A DNA stretch of 64,000 bases from positions 5,439,504 through 5,503,503 of the forward strand of contig CANTUZ010000001.1 of assembly GCA_947846985.1 (NCBI GenBank). The letters are read 5' to 3'. Each line of letters begins with the position of its first letter. Position 1 is the first letter of the stretch. The translations under genes and the position numbers were made by a program. Below the pieces are notes generated by a model. The model did not search any database and was not told the origin of the DNA. It worked only from the letters and a program-made list of their open reading frames with translations. The stretch comes from Fratercula arctica (taxonomy: Eukaryota > Chordata > Aves > Charadriiformes > Alcidae). Shown piece after piece: positions 1 to 11,122 of the stretch.

Positions 1-3000
1 TATTATCCCTTGACTTTCTAGGAAAGTTCAGTCAAAAAAAGAGAGGTGCCTGGGCAGGCAAATTGGACCTTCGAAGCATCTAATTAAGGCTACGTTTGCA
101 TACTGATTTCAAGGTTGACTACCTTTGCCCATTCACTCAGTGTGGACCATATGTAAGCAGCAGCAGGATATTAATCACAATGAAAGAGCACGTTCTCTCC
201 CTGCTTTGACTTGCTGTACTTGTTCTTTTTCCTAAATGTTTTATATTCAGAGAGTTGAGGCGCTACGATCAGAAACTCTTAGAAGAGAAACAATGCCTTT
301 CAATTGCTCTTTTGCAGTAGGAAGGCAACATGCATTTGCTTCATCTTGGAATAGATGGTTTTGTGCTGGCTTTTCTCCCTGCTTAGCAATGTCCTCACTC
401 TCTGTTAGATAAGCATCTCTTGTCTCCACGATCCTCAGAAACAAACTGAAGGTGCTTTTAATTTGGTTTTTCTCACTTTCCAGGCTTCTCATTGCTTCAA
501 CTAACGTTCTCTTCCCCAGTCCTTGTGCCATCTCATGCAAAAACTCTGAGAAACATTCTGGTTTGAAAAAAAAATCCTTCTCTCCCCATTGCTTTGGACA
601 TTAGCGGACAAAAAAAAAAAAAAATCTTTTTGCCTTTGCGTTTCTTTTCCAGGCTTCATTGCTTACTCTTTAATCACGCATACAGTGAACGTGATTGTCA
701 ATTCCAGACTATGAGATGTCAGACTACAGAGAACAGCTTAAAGCAGAATTTTTCTACATGATAATGTTTTCGTTTCCTGAAGTCTCCTCAGTGCAAATCT
801 ATTGAATTTACCATTTTAAGCACTATTCTTCATATGTGCAAATAGAAAAGGAAAGTACACACAGAACTATCCATACTAAATGTGCAAATGCAAACCAGAT
901 GATTGCTACCATAAGCATAGAACATATATAACTCAAATAAAACTGTGCCTTGAAAAAACATTTAAAAATAAAACAAAAAAAAAAAAATATGCATTTCAAT
1001 TTGAAAGGGAACAGAGGGAAGAGGAATAAGGAAACAAAGATATTGCACTGAAACCTGCTCTCGTACTGCTCCGAATCCAAAATACTTTACGATGCTTTAT
1101 GGAATCATCCCCACATATAGCAATGAAAGAGAAAAAATTCTCTTCACTTGCTCATTCTCATTCCTAAGCCTCTTCCTCGCAGCTGTGAAAAAGAGAGGCA
1201 ATATGTAAAAAACTACAGTTCTGCTTTCCACATGCACGCCTTGTGAGAGTGTGGTGCTGGGTCCATAAACAATTTTGTATTTAAGCACTTAACAAGCAAA
1301 ACCGCAGCGGTGGGTGGTGAAGGCTCCTGGCACTGCAGGCTTTCATGTGCTGGCAATGGAGGAGGAGGCTGTCGCAGGGCCACAGCCACAGTGCCACCAC
1401 GCCACTGGCACCCAACCTGGCATCATTCCCACTGGAAACTTGCTTTGCTTTCTAGGGAAAGAAAGGCCAAAGGTTTTGGCTCCTTCCCAGTAGAAGATCA
1501 TCTCCAAGATGAGTCCTGGAGTTTCTTCGTTTTTGTTTAGGTCTCCAGACCTGAGGAGCAAATGAAAGTTTGCCAAAGGGGGACCAAGAAACAGAGCACG
1601 ATGGAGTGAAACTTCAGTGTCTCCCAAAACACTGCATTTTTTTCCTTCAGAAAAGAAATGCAATAAAAAGATAAAGATTTTCTTTTCCTGGTATTGCAGA
1701 CACAGATGGTGGCTCGAACCTACCAGTCCATTTCTCATTGACTATGCCCTCAGCAGCTCTGGCCCACACATGTAGGGTCTGATGATTCTTCCTTGTCTTT
1801 TATGTACAAATTCTATTTTATAAAGGCAATGAGATTCCCCAGGCAGCTCATTTCAGGGAATTACTGCATTTTTTTTCAAGCAGTTAGTCAGCTGTCCTTC
1901 TAACATTGTGCCTTGTGACACACCATGTGCAGGGTCTCAGTAAAAGCTGGAAATAGTGCCACCTCCTAGCACTTGCATGATGGGGAATTGAAACTTTGAG
2001 GCTCCTCTGCCCACCAGCTTTCTTAGAACTGCAATTTTCCGTCCCTCCCCACTAGTTTTGGGTGCCTATCATTCTTCTCAGTTGTCTTTCTGTCACCTTC
2101 TCTGTGTGCTTAGTGTTTTCCTTGCTGCCCTCAGGAACCTTTCCTCCTCCTCCTCTTTCACGCGCCATCTTCTTACCTCTTCTCCCCCAGCTTCTGCTGC
2201 TAATTATCCCATCCTGGAAATCTCCTAATTTGTTCCCCACTTATGGAAGCATCTCTGCTACCCTCTTTTATTTGACCTGTTGCCTACTTTTCTATGTTAT
2301 CTCTCTTTTCCCCAATAATCCTGTAGTAATTATCCCCTCTTCTCTTCTTCCCACCTACATCCTCCTTTCAAAACCCTTCCAGAATTCATGCTGAGAATTT
2401 GAGAGGTAATTATTTATTGCCAAGCCTGCAGACGAAGTGGAAGTGGCCTGAATGAGCAGACATTGGGTAAGTCCTGACGGCAAACCGTGAGATAACTGCC
2501 CGACTCATTTAGGAAAATCGCAGGGGATGCTTTCTAACAAGATGAGATCCTCCACTGGTATAAAATAGTATCATTGCTTTCAGAAGATAGTCAAGGATCT
2601 GCCACTCTAGAATCTGCCACTCCAGGATCTGTCCCTGAGACAGAAATGCTGAATATAACTGAAAAAGTCAACATCGTCCCACATATTTTCAAAATGCTCT
2701 GGTTTGCATTTTACATCTTTAATTTAGATGTAAAGAGGACTAAATTCTGAATACTTCAGTACCAGGGAACTAAACACTCAGTTTGGAGTTTTAACTTTTT
2801 TCTTTTTCCTTCCCCCTCTCTCTCCCCCCGCAAAAAAGATTATATGCAGCACTTAAACCATCTTGCGACATAATCAGACTTTTTTGGTATTATTATTATG
2901 ATTTACGTTTAACTCTTATCTGAAATTAGGAAGCAAACGGGAGCTGCTCTGCTGGCTCAGCAAGCTGAGGGGCTGCCGTATAGATTGTTTTGCACTCAAG

Positions 3001-3384
3001 GGACTGAAGGCTGATCTTCTTCCCACGTAACCTATTTGGGTAGAAAAATCACAACCACTGTAATGAGTAGTATCTTTATCTCTGTGTGTCAGCTCAGAGG
3101 GTGCTCTTCTGGGAGAAAATTAAATGTGACCTTCCACTGTTGATGTGACACACACACACATATATTGCACAAGCTTCTGGATCAATGGCTGCTGCTTGCA
3201 GCTCTCTGATGTGCACTGCTCCTTAAGAAGGATACAAGCCCCACCACCTTTCTTTGTAGATCCAACATTGCATTCAAGACATTTTGGAAGTGAGTTGAAT
3301 AAGACAAATGTTTTGGGATATACTCTTCTTGGCACAAACTGGGTGAAACCCTGCTAACATCAGTGTCGCCTCTGGGCTTAAAAT
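1..3384. other. Unique non-coding DNA, no gene seen
   Basis: AT-rich sequence with stop codons in all frames and no recognisable protein family. It holds A-runs at 610-624 and 975-987, a pyrimidine-rich stretch around 2040-2370 and a short (CA)n at about 3148-3160. The segment near 1825-1910 faintly resembles the 3' part of an old CR1 in reverse orientation, but too weakly to call. I see no RNA gene or promoter that I could defend. Confidence 0.6.
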
Positions 3385-3570
3385 GTGATCAAGCATTGAA
3401 ATAGGCTGCCCAGGGAAGTGGTTGAGGCACCATCCCTGGAGGTATTTGCAAGACGGGTAGACAGTGCCTAGAGATATGGTTTAGTGATTGTTTTTGTCAG
3501 AGTTAGGTTGATGGTTGGATTAGATGATCTGAAAGGTCCCTTCCAACCTAGGCAATTCTATGATTCTGTG
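3385..3570 (+). mobile_element. CR1 LINE 3' end, 5'-truncated
   Basis: The sequence matches the last part of avian CR1 from memory: a 'ggctgcccagggaagtgg' block, then 'ccatccctggagg', a 'ggattagatgatctgaaagg' block, 'tcccttccaacc' and the tail 'ttctatgattctgtg'. The 'atggtttagtg...gttaggttgatggttgga' spacer marks the same CR1 tail subtype as the copy at 57424-57520. It is a dead fragment covering only the end of ORF2 and the 3' UTR. CR1 ends in short ATTCTATG-like repeats rather than poly(A), as here. Confidence 0.93.
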
Positions 3571-3881
3571 TCAAAATAGCAGAATTCAGTTCCCATTTCT
3601 AAGTTAATAAAGTGGTTTGGTGACTTTACAACAGCATGTGCTGCAGGACTGTGCTGCTCTGCTCCTTGAACTACCATATAATGGAAGTTCACAGGTGTCC
3701 CCACAACCACACTATTCAAGATAACAACAATTATCTGGACATAAGTCTGATAATAGTTATGAAGTCAATGAAAGTTTGCAGAAGCATGGAAGACGTTGTG
3801 GTCCAAACTACTTGAGAACCACGTTTTAGGACAGCCCCCAGTCTCTTCCTCCTTTCTCTTCTCATTTCATCTCTGGGTTTG
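3571..3881. other. Unique spacer between CR1 end and LTR
   Basis: Ordinary AT-rich non-coding sequence with no coding or RNA signal. Its last five bases (3877-3881, GTTTG) may be the left target-site duplication of the LTR that follows. Confidence 0.5.
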
Positions 3882-4390
3882 TGTACTGGTTTTGGCTGGG
3901 ATAGAGTCAATTTTCTTCATAGCAGTTTGTTTCAGATTTATGACCAAAACAGTGTTGATAACACTGTTGATAAAGAGTGTTTAGTTATTGCTGAGCAGTG
4001 CTTATACACTGGCAAGGCCTTTTCTGCTTTTCACTCTACCCCACCAGCGAATAGGCTGGGGGTTGTGCTTTGAAATAAACGCTGGGGGAAGAAGGAGGAA
4101 AGGAGGACATTCAGAGTTAGGGTGTTTGTCTTCCCAAGTAACCATTACACATGATGGAGCCCTGCTTTCCTAGAGACGGCTGAATGCCTGCCTGCTGATG
4201 GAAGATGAACAAATTCTTTATTTTGCTTTGCTTGTGTGCGCAGCTTTTGCTTTACCTATTAAACTGTCCTTATCTCAACCCACGAGTTTTTGCACTTTTA
4301 CCCTTCCGATTCTCTCCCTCATCCCAGTGGGGGGGAGTGACAAAGCTGCTGTGTGTGGGCTAGTTGCCTACTGGGCTAGCCCACACAACA
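3882..4390 (+). mobile_element. Solo LTR of an avian ERVL-type endogenous retrovirus
   Basis: About 509 bp bounded by TGT...ACA. It starts 'tgtactggttttggctggg' and contains the 'gttattgctgagcagtgctt' block, the 'gcttttctgcttttcac' region, 'gtcttcccaagtaacc' and a polyadenylation signal ATTAAA at 4258-4263 followed by 'tctcaacccacgag'. I recognise this from memory as a common bird ERVL-type LTR; the family name is not certain. The flanks GTTTG (3877-3881) and GCTTG (4391-4395) could be a 5-bp target duplication with one mismatch. No gag, pol or env follows, so it is a solo LTR left by LTR-LTR recombination. Compared with copies I remember, the U3 segment before the 'gctgggggaag' motif (about 4060-4090) is shorter, so the usual TATA-proximal region appears to be lost. 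The 3' end carries a near-perfect inverted repeat (4348-4363 and 4376-4392). Confidence 0.85.
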
Positions 4391-4392
4391 GC
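4348..4392. repeat. Inverted repeat at the LTR 3' end
   Basis: The arm at 4348-4363 (gctgtgtgtgggctag) pairs with 4376-4392 (ctagcccacacaacagc) apart from one extra base. The loop is 12 nt. The stem straddles the inferred LTR end at 4390. Confidence 0.85.
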
Positions 4393-6979
4393 TTGATAGA
4401 TAAAATTATTTTTCCCATGTAGGAAGGTCCTACAGACCTACCACACATTACAAAACATTTCTTTCTAACCTTAACCCTTATGGTCATTGTAGGACAAATA
4501 TTGAGCTAATCTAAGGAGTCCCTTTAACCAAAAGTCAATACCAGTCCACAAAATGGTCTTCTGTTTTCATGGGGCAGAGCCACTCTGCAAAGAAATTGTG
4601 GCACATTTGTGTTTCTCACAAATCTGCCCACAAACAGAGAGACTGCAGAGAACAGTGATGGTCAGTAATTTGATAACATGTGCTCAATGAAACTCTCTTT
4701 TCCATCACCTTTGAGAAATGAAAAGACAGCCTAAGAATCCGAAGCCTGTTTCTCATTTGCTGTAGCAGACTCATACGTAACTGCACGAGAGACTATATTG
4801 CATTGTTTAACATGGAAGGGTCTGTATGGATCAAAACTAAATTTCCAGGGTATAGGAATTCACCACTTGATAATACCACTGATAGTGAGCATATAATTCC
4901 AGCGATGTCAGTGGAGTCACACTAGCCTATAACTGGACTAATGGGAATGAAAACCTATCCCATGGGTAAAGATAAAAAGATATATAGTATTAAATAAAAA
5001 TAGACAGTCAGAATAACTACCTCAGCCTTGGGTAATATGTTGGGTAATAGCCTTTACTATTAGTTTTACTCATGGGAAATTTTACACAGGGAGGAGAGGC
5101 TAAATTTCATGTGGAAGAATCAATTCTTGGGACAAAAGAAAATGACAAAGATAAAAGCAATGACAAATATGGCTGAAGGTATCAGAGAGAAACAATTGCT
5201 TTTCAGATTAACCATCCCCTTTATAAATTGCCAGTAGCACTCTGTTATAAAAAATAGGGTGTTTCTAAAATCAATATATTAGGCATTTTGGGTCCCAATT
5301 TATAAGAGTCCCTTAGAAAGGGAAGAAACTTTTGTATCATTCTTCATTAATTCTCCACTTCCTTAAATGCTTTGGGAATTATCTGTTAAAGCAGGAATGC
5401 AGTGAAGAAAAACTAAAAGAATGTGCATAAGTTCGTAATGTTGGCCCCATGTCAGCAAGGCCTGGAGCGTGATAAGGAAAGCTTTGTGCAAGGAGTACGT
5501 ATTTTACGATGCCACAATTATTGGTTCAATAATCGATAGTCAGGGGTTTCAAGCTGCAATGAAAGTTATCGCTTGCCAAACCAAACACTAAATACAGAAA
5601 AAGGAATAAGGCCTTGAACACTGCTGCACTTATGAGTTACCATTACCTGTAGTCATGCTCATGAACCAACGGTCTGCTAAATTTTGCAGAGCCCAACAAT
5701 TTTCTGGAAGTGAAATAACGTGGTCACATAACACCGAGTTTGCCCCTGCCACCTCCGTTCCCAACAAGCCCATCCATTCCCATAAAGACAAAGTCGTTGT
5801 CCCACTTTCTCCCCTCCTCTGACAGAAGACAAAACGTTGCTGATCTCTGCCCTAATCGGGAGGACTGAAATGAGAACACTGTATTCTAGCCTATTAGGGT
5901 TTGCTCTACTTGTTTGACTTTAAAGTATGAAAAGCCATGGGCCAAAATCATCAAGGGACAGATGGATGCTACAATCCACAAACTATTTTCTCATTTGGCT
6001 TGCTCTTCATAAAGCTATTAAACCTTATGTACAAAAAGGAGTCTGACTCCATATAGTCCAGAGCCTTATGAAGTGATTCTGACCAAGTATTCTCTCTTAT
6101 GATTTATTTTGCACAGGTGTAACTGGCTGCAAAAGGCAAGATCAATGAAGAACAAGGATCTCCTCCATCCAGAGGCCACACCAATCAGGTTTGCATCTGT
6201 TTAAAACAATCTGATTGAGTGAAAGCCTTTGGTGGGCCAAAACATTTCAGTTTGATGTTGTCTTATTTTGGCTGTTGTTTGAGGGAATGAATAAATGAGC
6301 AACTCCAATCAAGGCACAGTAGTTTTAAGAAGCCAGCACCCATCTCTGCCTCCAGACCTGTCCACATGTTTGCTCACAGCCATTCCCAAATGCTTATGTC
6401 TCAGTGATCCTTGTTTTAACTTTGCTGTAATCATAAAGAGTTACACTAAGAGATATATAGATGGTATGGACTGATGCTAGGAGCAGATCAGAGGCTCAGC
6501 TTCCATTTCAGTAGCATTAAAGAAAGGAGAGAACACAGTTTTCCTTTTCCCTTACTTCCTCCTTTGCTTGGTAATAAGATCAATGGATTTGTTGTCCTGT
6601 TCTTCTTAAAACAAAATACATTTCTGTTATGATGTGAAGGAAGTGTTGCAGGCTGGGCCCAGCCAGAAAACTAAGAGGGGACTTAAGGCTGCAAAAACCA
6701 AATCTGGTGCATAATGGGACCCGGCTGCTCGTACTGAGATTTCTCTCTCAGGTAACAAATTTAAAATTAAATGAATGCTGTGTCTTCACATTCATATTTT
6801 TTTCCACTCCAAAACCCTCAAAACCAGAAAAGAACCATTTTTTTTTTTTTATTTCCAGAATTGACTATTTTTAGAAGATTTATTTCACTTTTCTATCTAT
6901 TCATAAATTCCAATTCAATCTAGACCCGGTAGCAGACACTTGAATCTCTGTTGCTTCGCATTCTCTATGTCTTGTCACT
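4391..6979. other. Unique AT-rich non-coding DNA
   Basis: No coding or structural RNA signal is seen. A short stretch at about 4891-4940 ('atgtcagtggagtcacactagcctataactgg') resembles a widespread old amniote repeat with a 'gaagtcaatggagttacac' core. A T-run lies at about 6838-6850. The rest shows nothing recognisable. Confidence 0.55.
4891..4940 (+). repeat. Possible fragment of an ancient amniote repeat
   Basis: The core around 'gtcagtggagtcacactagc' resembles a repeat common in reptile and bird genomes in which 'gaagtcaatggagttacac' is typical. Similar fragments occur near 15891-15960 and 36095-36165. The match is from memory and short. Confidence 0.35.
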
Positions 6980-7109
6980 TATGGGGTATATAGGGATGTA
7001 AAGTGCTATCAAATTATAAGTTATTTGCATTCATTTTGTACAGATATGGGGTATATAGTGATGTAAAGTGCTATCAAATTATAAGTTATGTGCATTCATT
7101 TTGTACAGA
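6980..7109. repeat. 65-bp tandem duplication, two copies
   Basis: The unit beginning 'tatggggtatatag' at 6980 recurs at 7045, and both copies end in 'cattttgtacaga'. The two copies differ at only two positions that I can see (ggga versus gtga, and ttatttg versus ttatgtg), so the duplication is fairly recent relative to the surrounding old repeats. It encodes nothing evident. Confidence 0.95.
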
Positions 7110-7779
7110 TGCAGATTAGTACAAACGATGAAGAATGACAAATGATTCAGACGATTATAAGCAAACCTGCTTTCTTACATGTTCAGTTTCATTATATTCA
7201 GATTTAGGACATGTGAGTACCTCTGATCAAGCTCTTGATAAGCAAAAAAACTCTACAAAAAAAAAAAACTGCATGGTTTTGGAAATCAAAGGAAATGCAG
7301 TTGTCACTATTTGTAAAGCACGTACAGGGCAAAGAAGACCACTGTTATCCACATGAGAGACTGTAAGGATGAGGTGCTGAATGTCAAAATACATGTATAT
7401 TGTGTAATCAGAAGTTATACAGATAAGAGGGAGCCAGACCTTTCATGTAACACAGGGTGGAGGGTGTAGCTGAGTTAATTCCAGCTTGAACACAATTATG
7501 TACTAAAAACACCACCAAAACAAAACATATTCCATGTCTAGAGAGTCATCTCCTCAAGTTGTTCCCTTGATAGTGAATAGTCCGTGGCTCACTTCAGATC
7601 TCTCTGCCTAGCTTCAGCTTCCTGATGTTTCTTACCACGGCATCTTTGTCTCACGCATTCAGAAGAGCCCTCTGCCAGTGAATTTCTGTTGCCTCCGTAA
7701 GCAGTCAAAATGATCGCATCAGTCCTTAACTTTGGGGAGCTAAACAACTGGAGTCCTTTTTCCTGTTGTTCACTGTTGA
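7110..7779. other. Unique non-coding DNA, possibly the 3' side of an old CR1
   Basis: No gene is seen. An A-run lies at about 7258-7268. The region from about 7560 to 7779 may continue the old CR1/L3 relic that is clearer from 7780 onward, but the match is too decayed to assert. Confidence 0.45.
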
Positions 7780-8330
7780 TCTCTTATCAAGCATTTAATC
7801 ATTCTCCTGCCTGTTTACTAAAGTTTCTCTAGTTTATCAACATCCTTTCTCTACCTTGGGTACCAAACTAAAGAAGTATTTCAACTGCATTTAATCCATG
7901 CCAAATACTGAGGTGACTTCTTGGTGTTTCCGTGAGAGTCTGCTGTCGATGTACACGAGCAAAAGTTCACATTAGCCCTTTGGCCACAGGGTTAAACTGA
8001 AAGCTCCTTTTTTACCTAACTATCCATCATGCCAGGGAAGTGTTTTGCAGTCTCGGAGTGCTTGGATTAGAGTATCCCCAATGCCAAGTATGCCTTTTTC
8101 TTTTCTTTGATGTATGAGTTTATGTTTCACTACATTAAAGAAGAGATTGCTTGTCTGTACGTAGCTTACCAAGATACTTAGATCTCCATTGGGATGTCCT
8201 ACTCTTTTGTTTCTGACTCCCCCAACTTTTAGATCACCTGCAAACTATTGGCAATGGCCATATTTTTTACACCAGGTCATTGATAAACACGGTCAGCAAT
8301 GAAAGTCTAGGAGACAGTGATTCATAATCT
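7780..8330 (-). mobile_element. Ancient CR1/L3-type LINE relic (reverse-transcriptase region)
   Basis: Read on the minus strand, 8299-8273 translates to LLTVFINDL, which fits the conserved '(N)IFINDL' block of CR1-clade reverse transcriptase. About 45 nt further on, the segment around 8245-8222 ('tttgcaggtgatctaaaagttggggg') lines up with the catalytic F-A-D-D-T-K-L-G-G stretch, now mutated. Further blocks, such as the reverse complement of 'tcaacatcctttctctaccttgggtacc', follow the order of the C-terminal part of ORF2 in old CR1/L3 copies that I remember. Stops and frameshifts are frequent. It is a heavily decayed fossil with no function. CR1 versus L3 cannot be decided by eye. Confidence 0.65.
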
Positions 8331-10435
8331 TGTAAAAAGTTAGTTGGAAAGACACATAAGAAATTAAAAATATCAGTAATAACTTATGGAGAGAGACTTG
8401 TACACTGTACCGGAATAATTGCCTTTATGAATAAAACTTTAGTCGTAAATAGCCCTTCTAACACAGATAGGGATTAGTTAATCTATGTTGCTATATCCAA
8501 TATACTTTATGAAGGATAAGAAACATTTTGAATTAATGTGTTGGGGTTATTAAGAGTCAACTGACACCTGCAGATAACTAAAGACAAGTGATAGCAATAC
8601 TGAAACCATTACACACTTACTCATCTCACAGAGGGGTCTTTAACCTCCTAGTTTTATTCTTACATAGTTTGATTACTAAAGCAGTTTTCCTGTCATCATA
8701 AGTCCTTGGCAATACTGGATACTGTGGCAACTCTCAAAACTACACCCTTTACCGTAAGACATTTTTGTGGACTTTATTTTTTCTTTTTTTTTTTTTTTTT
8801 TAGTTGTAATATACTCAATGTCCTCCTGCAAAATACTATTTGGCAGGATTTATCTCTGACTTTCAGTCACTGTTTCTCAAGTGGGAAATACTATGCCTTG
8901 GAGTTATTAATAATCATACGGAAATTTTTCAAAGAGTAGTTGGGGTGTGAAGAATATAAACCAAGGACATCCATGTCATTCTGATACCTTCCTACCTAGC
9001 TATTAGCTATCGTATCAGTCATAAAGTATTTCTAATAAGGGCTATCAATATACAGAGCCAATAACAAGAAATGACAGAGAGCTCCTTGTATTCCAGTTTT
9101 GCCGCAAAGAGACTTTGAAAACCTAGAATTTGACATGGGTTTCCTTACAAAATATGACTGCCTTATTTTGCAAAGAAAGAAAAAAGCTACAACATGTGGT
9201 CCCACCTGCCTGTCCTACATTAACGTCAAGAATATAAACTGACCTGAATTGCTGGTAAGAACCTAATTAGCATGGCTACAGGGTGAGCAGTCCCTCCAAC
9301 ATAATAATTTATTAGCTAGAAATCCCTGGGCCTTGGCCAATGCAAGCTTCCTGCCAAGGAGATCTGAAGAAGAAAGGAGCCTAACCCACAGGATTTTCTG
9401 ACTCTTAGCACGATGAGTTTTGACAAGGAACCTTCCCTCACCACATTCACCCTAAGCTAAATAGGAGGAGGAGAAAGGGGATTTGATACCCGTTGGGCTG
9501 CGGTGGTTACTTTAATTTCTATTAGTAAGCAGCTCCTTGGTGACCACAAGGTAATAGTCCCCATCGATGCCTCCTGTGCTGTCCTTTATCAAAGAGAAAA
9601 GCTGCATCTGCTTTGGATAGGCTCACTAAATAGATGCTTTAACGGGACAGTTACGGGAAAATATTTTGGCATATTTGCCTCAGGGGGTTTTCATAATCTG
9701 CCTTCATCATATCCCCCGGTGCAGCTTGTAAGAAAAGATGGAGGTTTCCTGCTTTAACCTTTTTAAAAAATATTTTCCTACTCTTTTCCTCTTCTCTGGA
9801 TGACTCCCTAAAAGGATGTCTGAACTAACAGTAATTGCTATGAGCAAGGTTTGAAAATATTTAGGCATTATCAGCTTATTTTGGGATCCTCCCTTCCCTA
9901 CGCTTCCCTCTGTTTCAGTTTAAAGAGCTGATCTTCTTTCCAGATGCATGAATCTATGTCATCCTGCATGGCCCTTTTATATGTTACCCAATTTGTGTGG
10001 CTCTAGTAAGTCAGTTGCTCGAACCAATATGAAGTTAAAGAAAACTTTTATATTTGGGGAGTCTATCTCCACCTCCCAGTCGCATACTTCTCCCAACACC
10101 TTCATTCAGAAAGACAGAAAGCAGCCTGGGCATGAATGGTACTTGACCAAACAGTTAACATAACTGTATGTTTTGATTTTGTCCTTCACATGGTCCTTTA
10201 GTCAAACAATGAGGATAAATTAAAGCAATAAAGGGACTTGATTTCATCTAGAAATGCAGATCTTTTCTCTATTTGCACTCCAACTAGCCTGCTTCATTTG
10301 GCACTTTCTGTCTCCACCTCTGTTTTTATATGTAGAAAACACTGAGTCATTGCTGATAAAAGAAGCTGGAAAGTTAGCTGGGAAATTAAATATATTGTTA
10401 CCAACTATCAACATCATAAAATCATAATCATAAAG
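8331..10435. other. Unique non-coding DNA
   Basis: No coding exon or RNA gene is recognised. A T-run lies at 8784-8801. The stretch 9240-9370 contains homeodomain-type motifs (CTAATTAGC, TTATTAGC) and a TTGGCCAATGC/TGCCAAGG pair, which could belong to a regulatory element, but sequence alone does not show it. Confidence 0.5.
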
Positions 10436-10530
10436 TCTCGGCCTTTCCTCATAGGAGAGGTGCTCCATCCCTCTGATCATTTCTGTGGCCCTCCTCTGGA
10501 ACCCCTCCAACAGGTCCATGTCTTTCTTAC
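10436..10530 (-). mobile_element. CR1 ORF2 fragment, inverted relative to the next CR1
   Basis: On the minus strand this reads 'gtaagaaagacatggacctg' onward and encodes MDLLEGFQRRATEMIRGMEH followed by LSYEERPRLYD, the familiar C-terminal part of CR1 ORF2. It begins near the consensus 'taagaaagacatgg' site and stops just after the 'gaggaaaggc' block. The plus-strand CR1 at 10726 starts at almost that same consensus point, so the two pieces could derive from one insertion. Confidence 0.9.
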
Positions 10531-10725
10531 ATCTTACATGAGGACACTATGTCTAAACTGATTTAATGGGGTAGACTCCTAACACTCTTCTAATGTTGGG
10601 TCTGGGATAGTTTTGAAACATCATTCCTCTTTTAAGACTATACTTTTTAAGAAAGTGGAAAATTCAAGAGCCAAGGGCGGTAGCACGGGGTGATTTTGCA
10701 CCCAAGTCCACTTAATTTTTGTTGA
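10531..10725. other. Spacer between the two opposed CR1 pieces
   Basis: About 195 bp that I cannot match to CR1. It begins 'catcttacatgagg' and ends 'taatttttgttga'. No gene signal is present. Confidence 0.5.
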
Positions 10726-11122
10726 ACACCTCTCCTATAAGGAAAGCCCGAACATTGGCATTGTTCAGCCTGGAGAAGAGATGGCTATGGGGAGAAATTT
10801 CAGTACTTAAAGGGGGCTTATAAGAAAGACTGGGACAGAGCCTGCAGCAATAGAACAAGGGGTAACAGTTTTAAACTAAAAGAGGGTAGATTCAGACTAG
10901 ATATAAGGAAGAATTTTTTTGCAATGAGGGTGGTAAAACCCTGGCCCAAGTTGCCTGGAGAGGTGGTAGATGCCCCATCCATGGAAACATTCCAGGTCAG
11001 GTTGGACGGGGCTCTGAGCAACCTGATCTAGCTGAAAATGTCCCTGCCCATGGCAGGGGGGTTGGACTAGATGATCTTTAAAGGTCCCTTCCAACCCAAA
11101 CCATTCTATGATTCTATAATTC
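10726..11122 (+). mobile_element. CR1 LINE 3' end, 5'-truncated
   Basis: It starts in the 'cacctctcctataaggaaag' block of ORF2 and runs through 'ttgttcagcctggagaagag', 'agagggtagattcagactagatataagg', 'ttggactagatgatctttaaag' and 'ttccaacccaaaccattctatg', ending in ATTCTATAATTCT. The encoded stretch is the C-terminal end of CR1 ORF2, with stops and small indels. It is about 397 bp and inactive. Confidence 0.95.
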
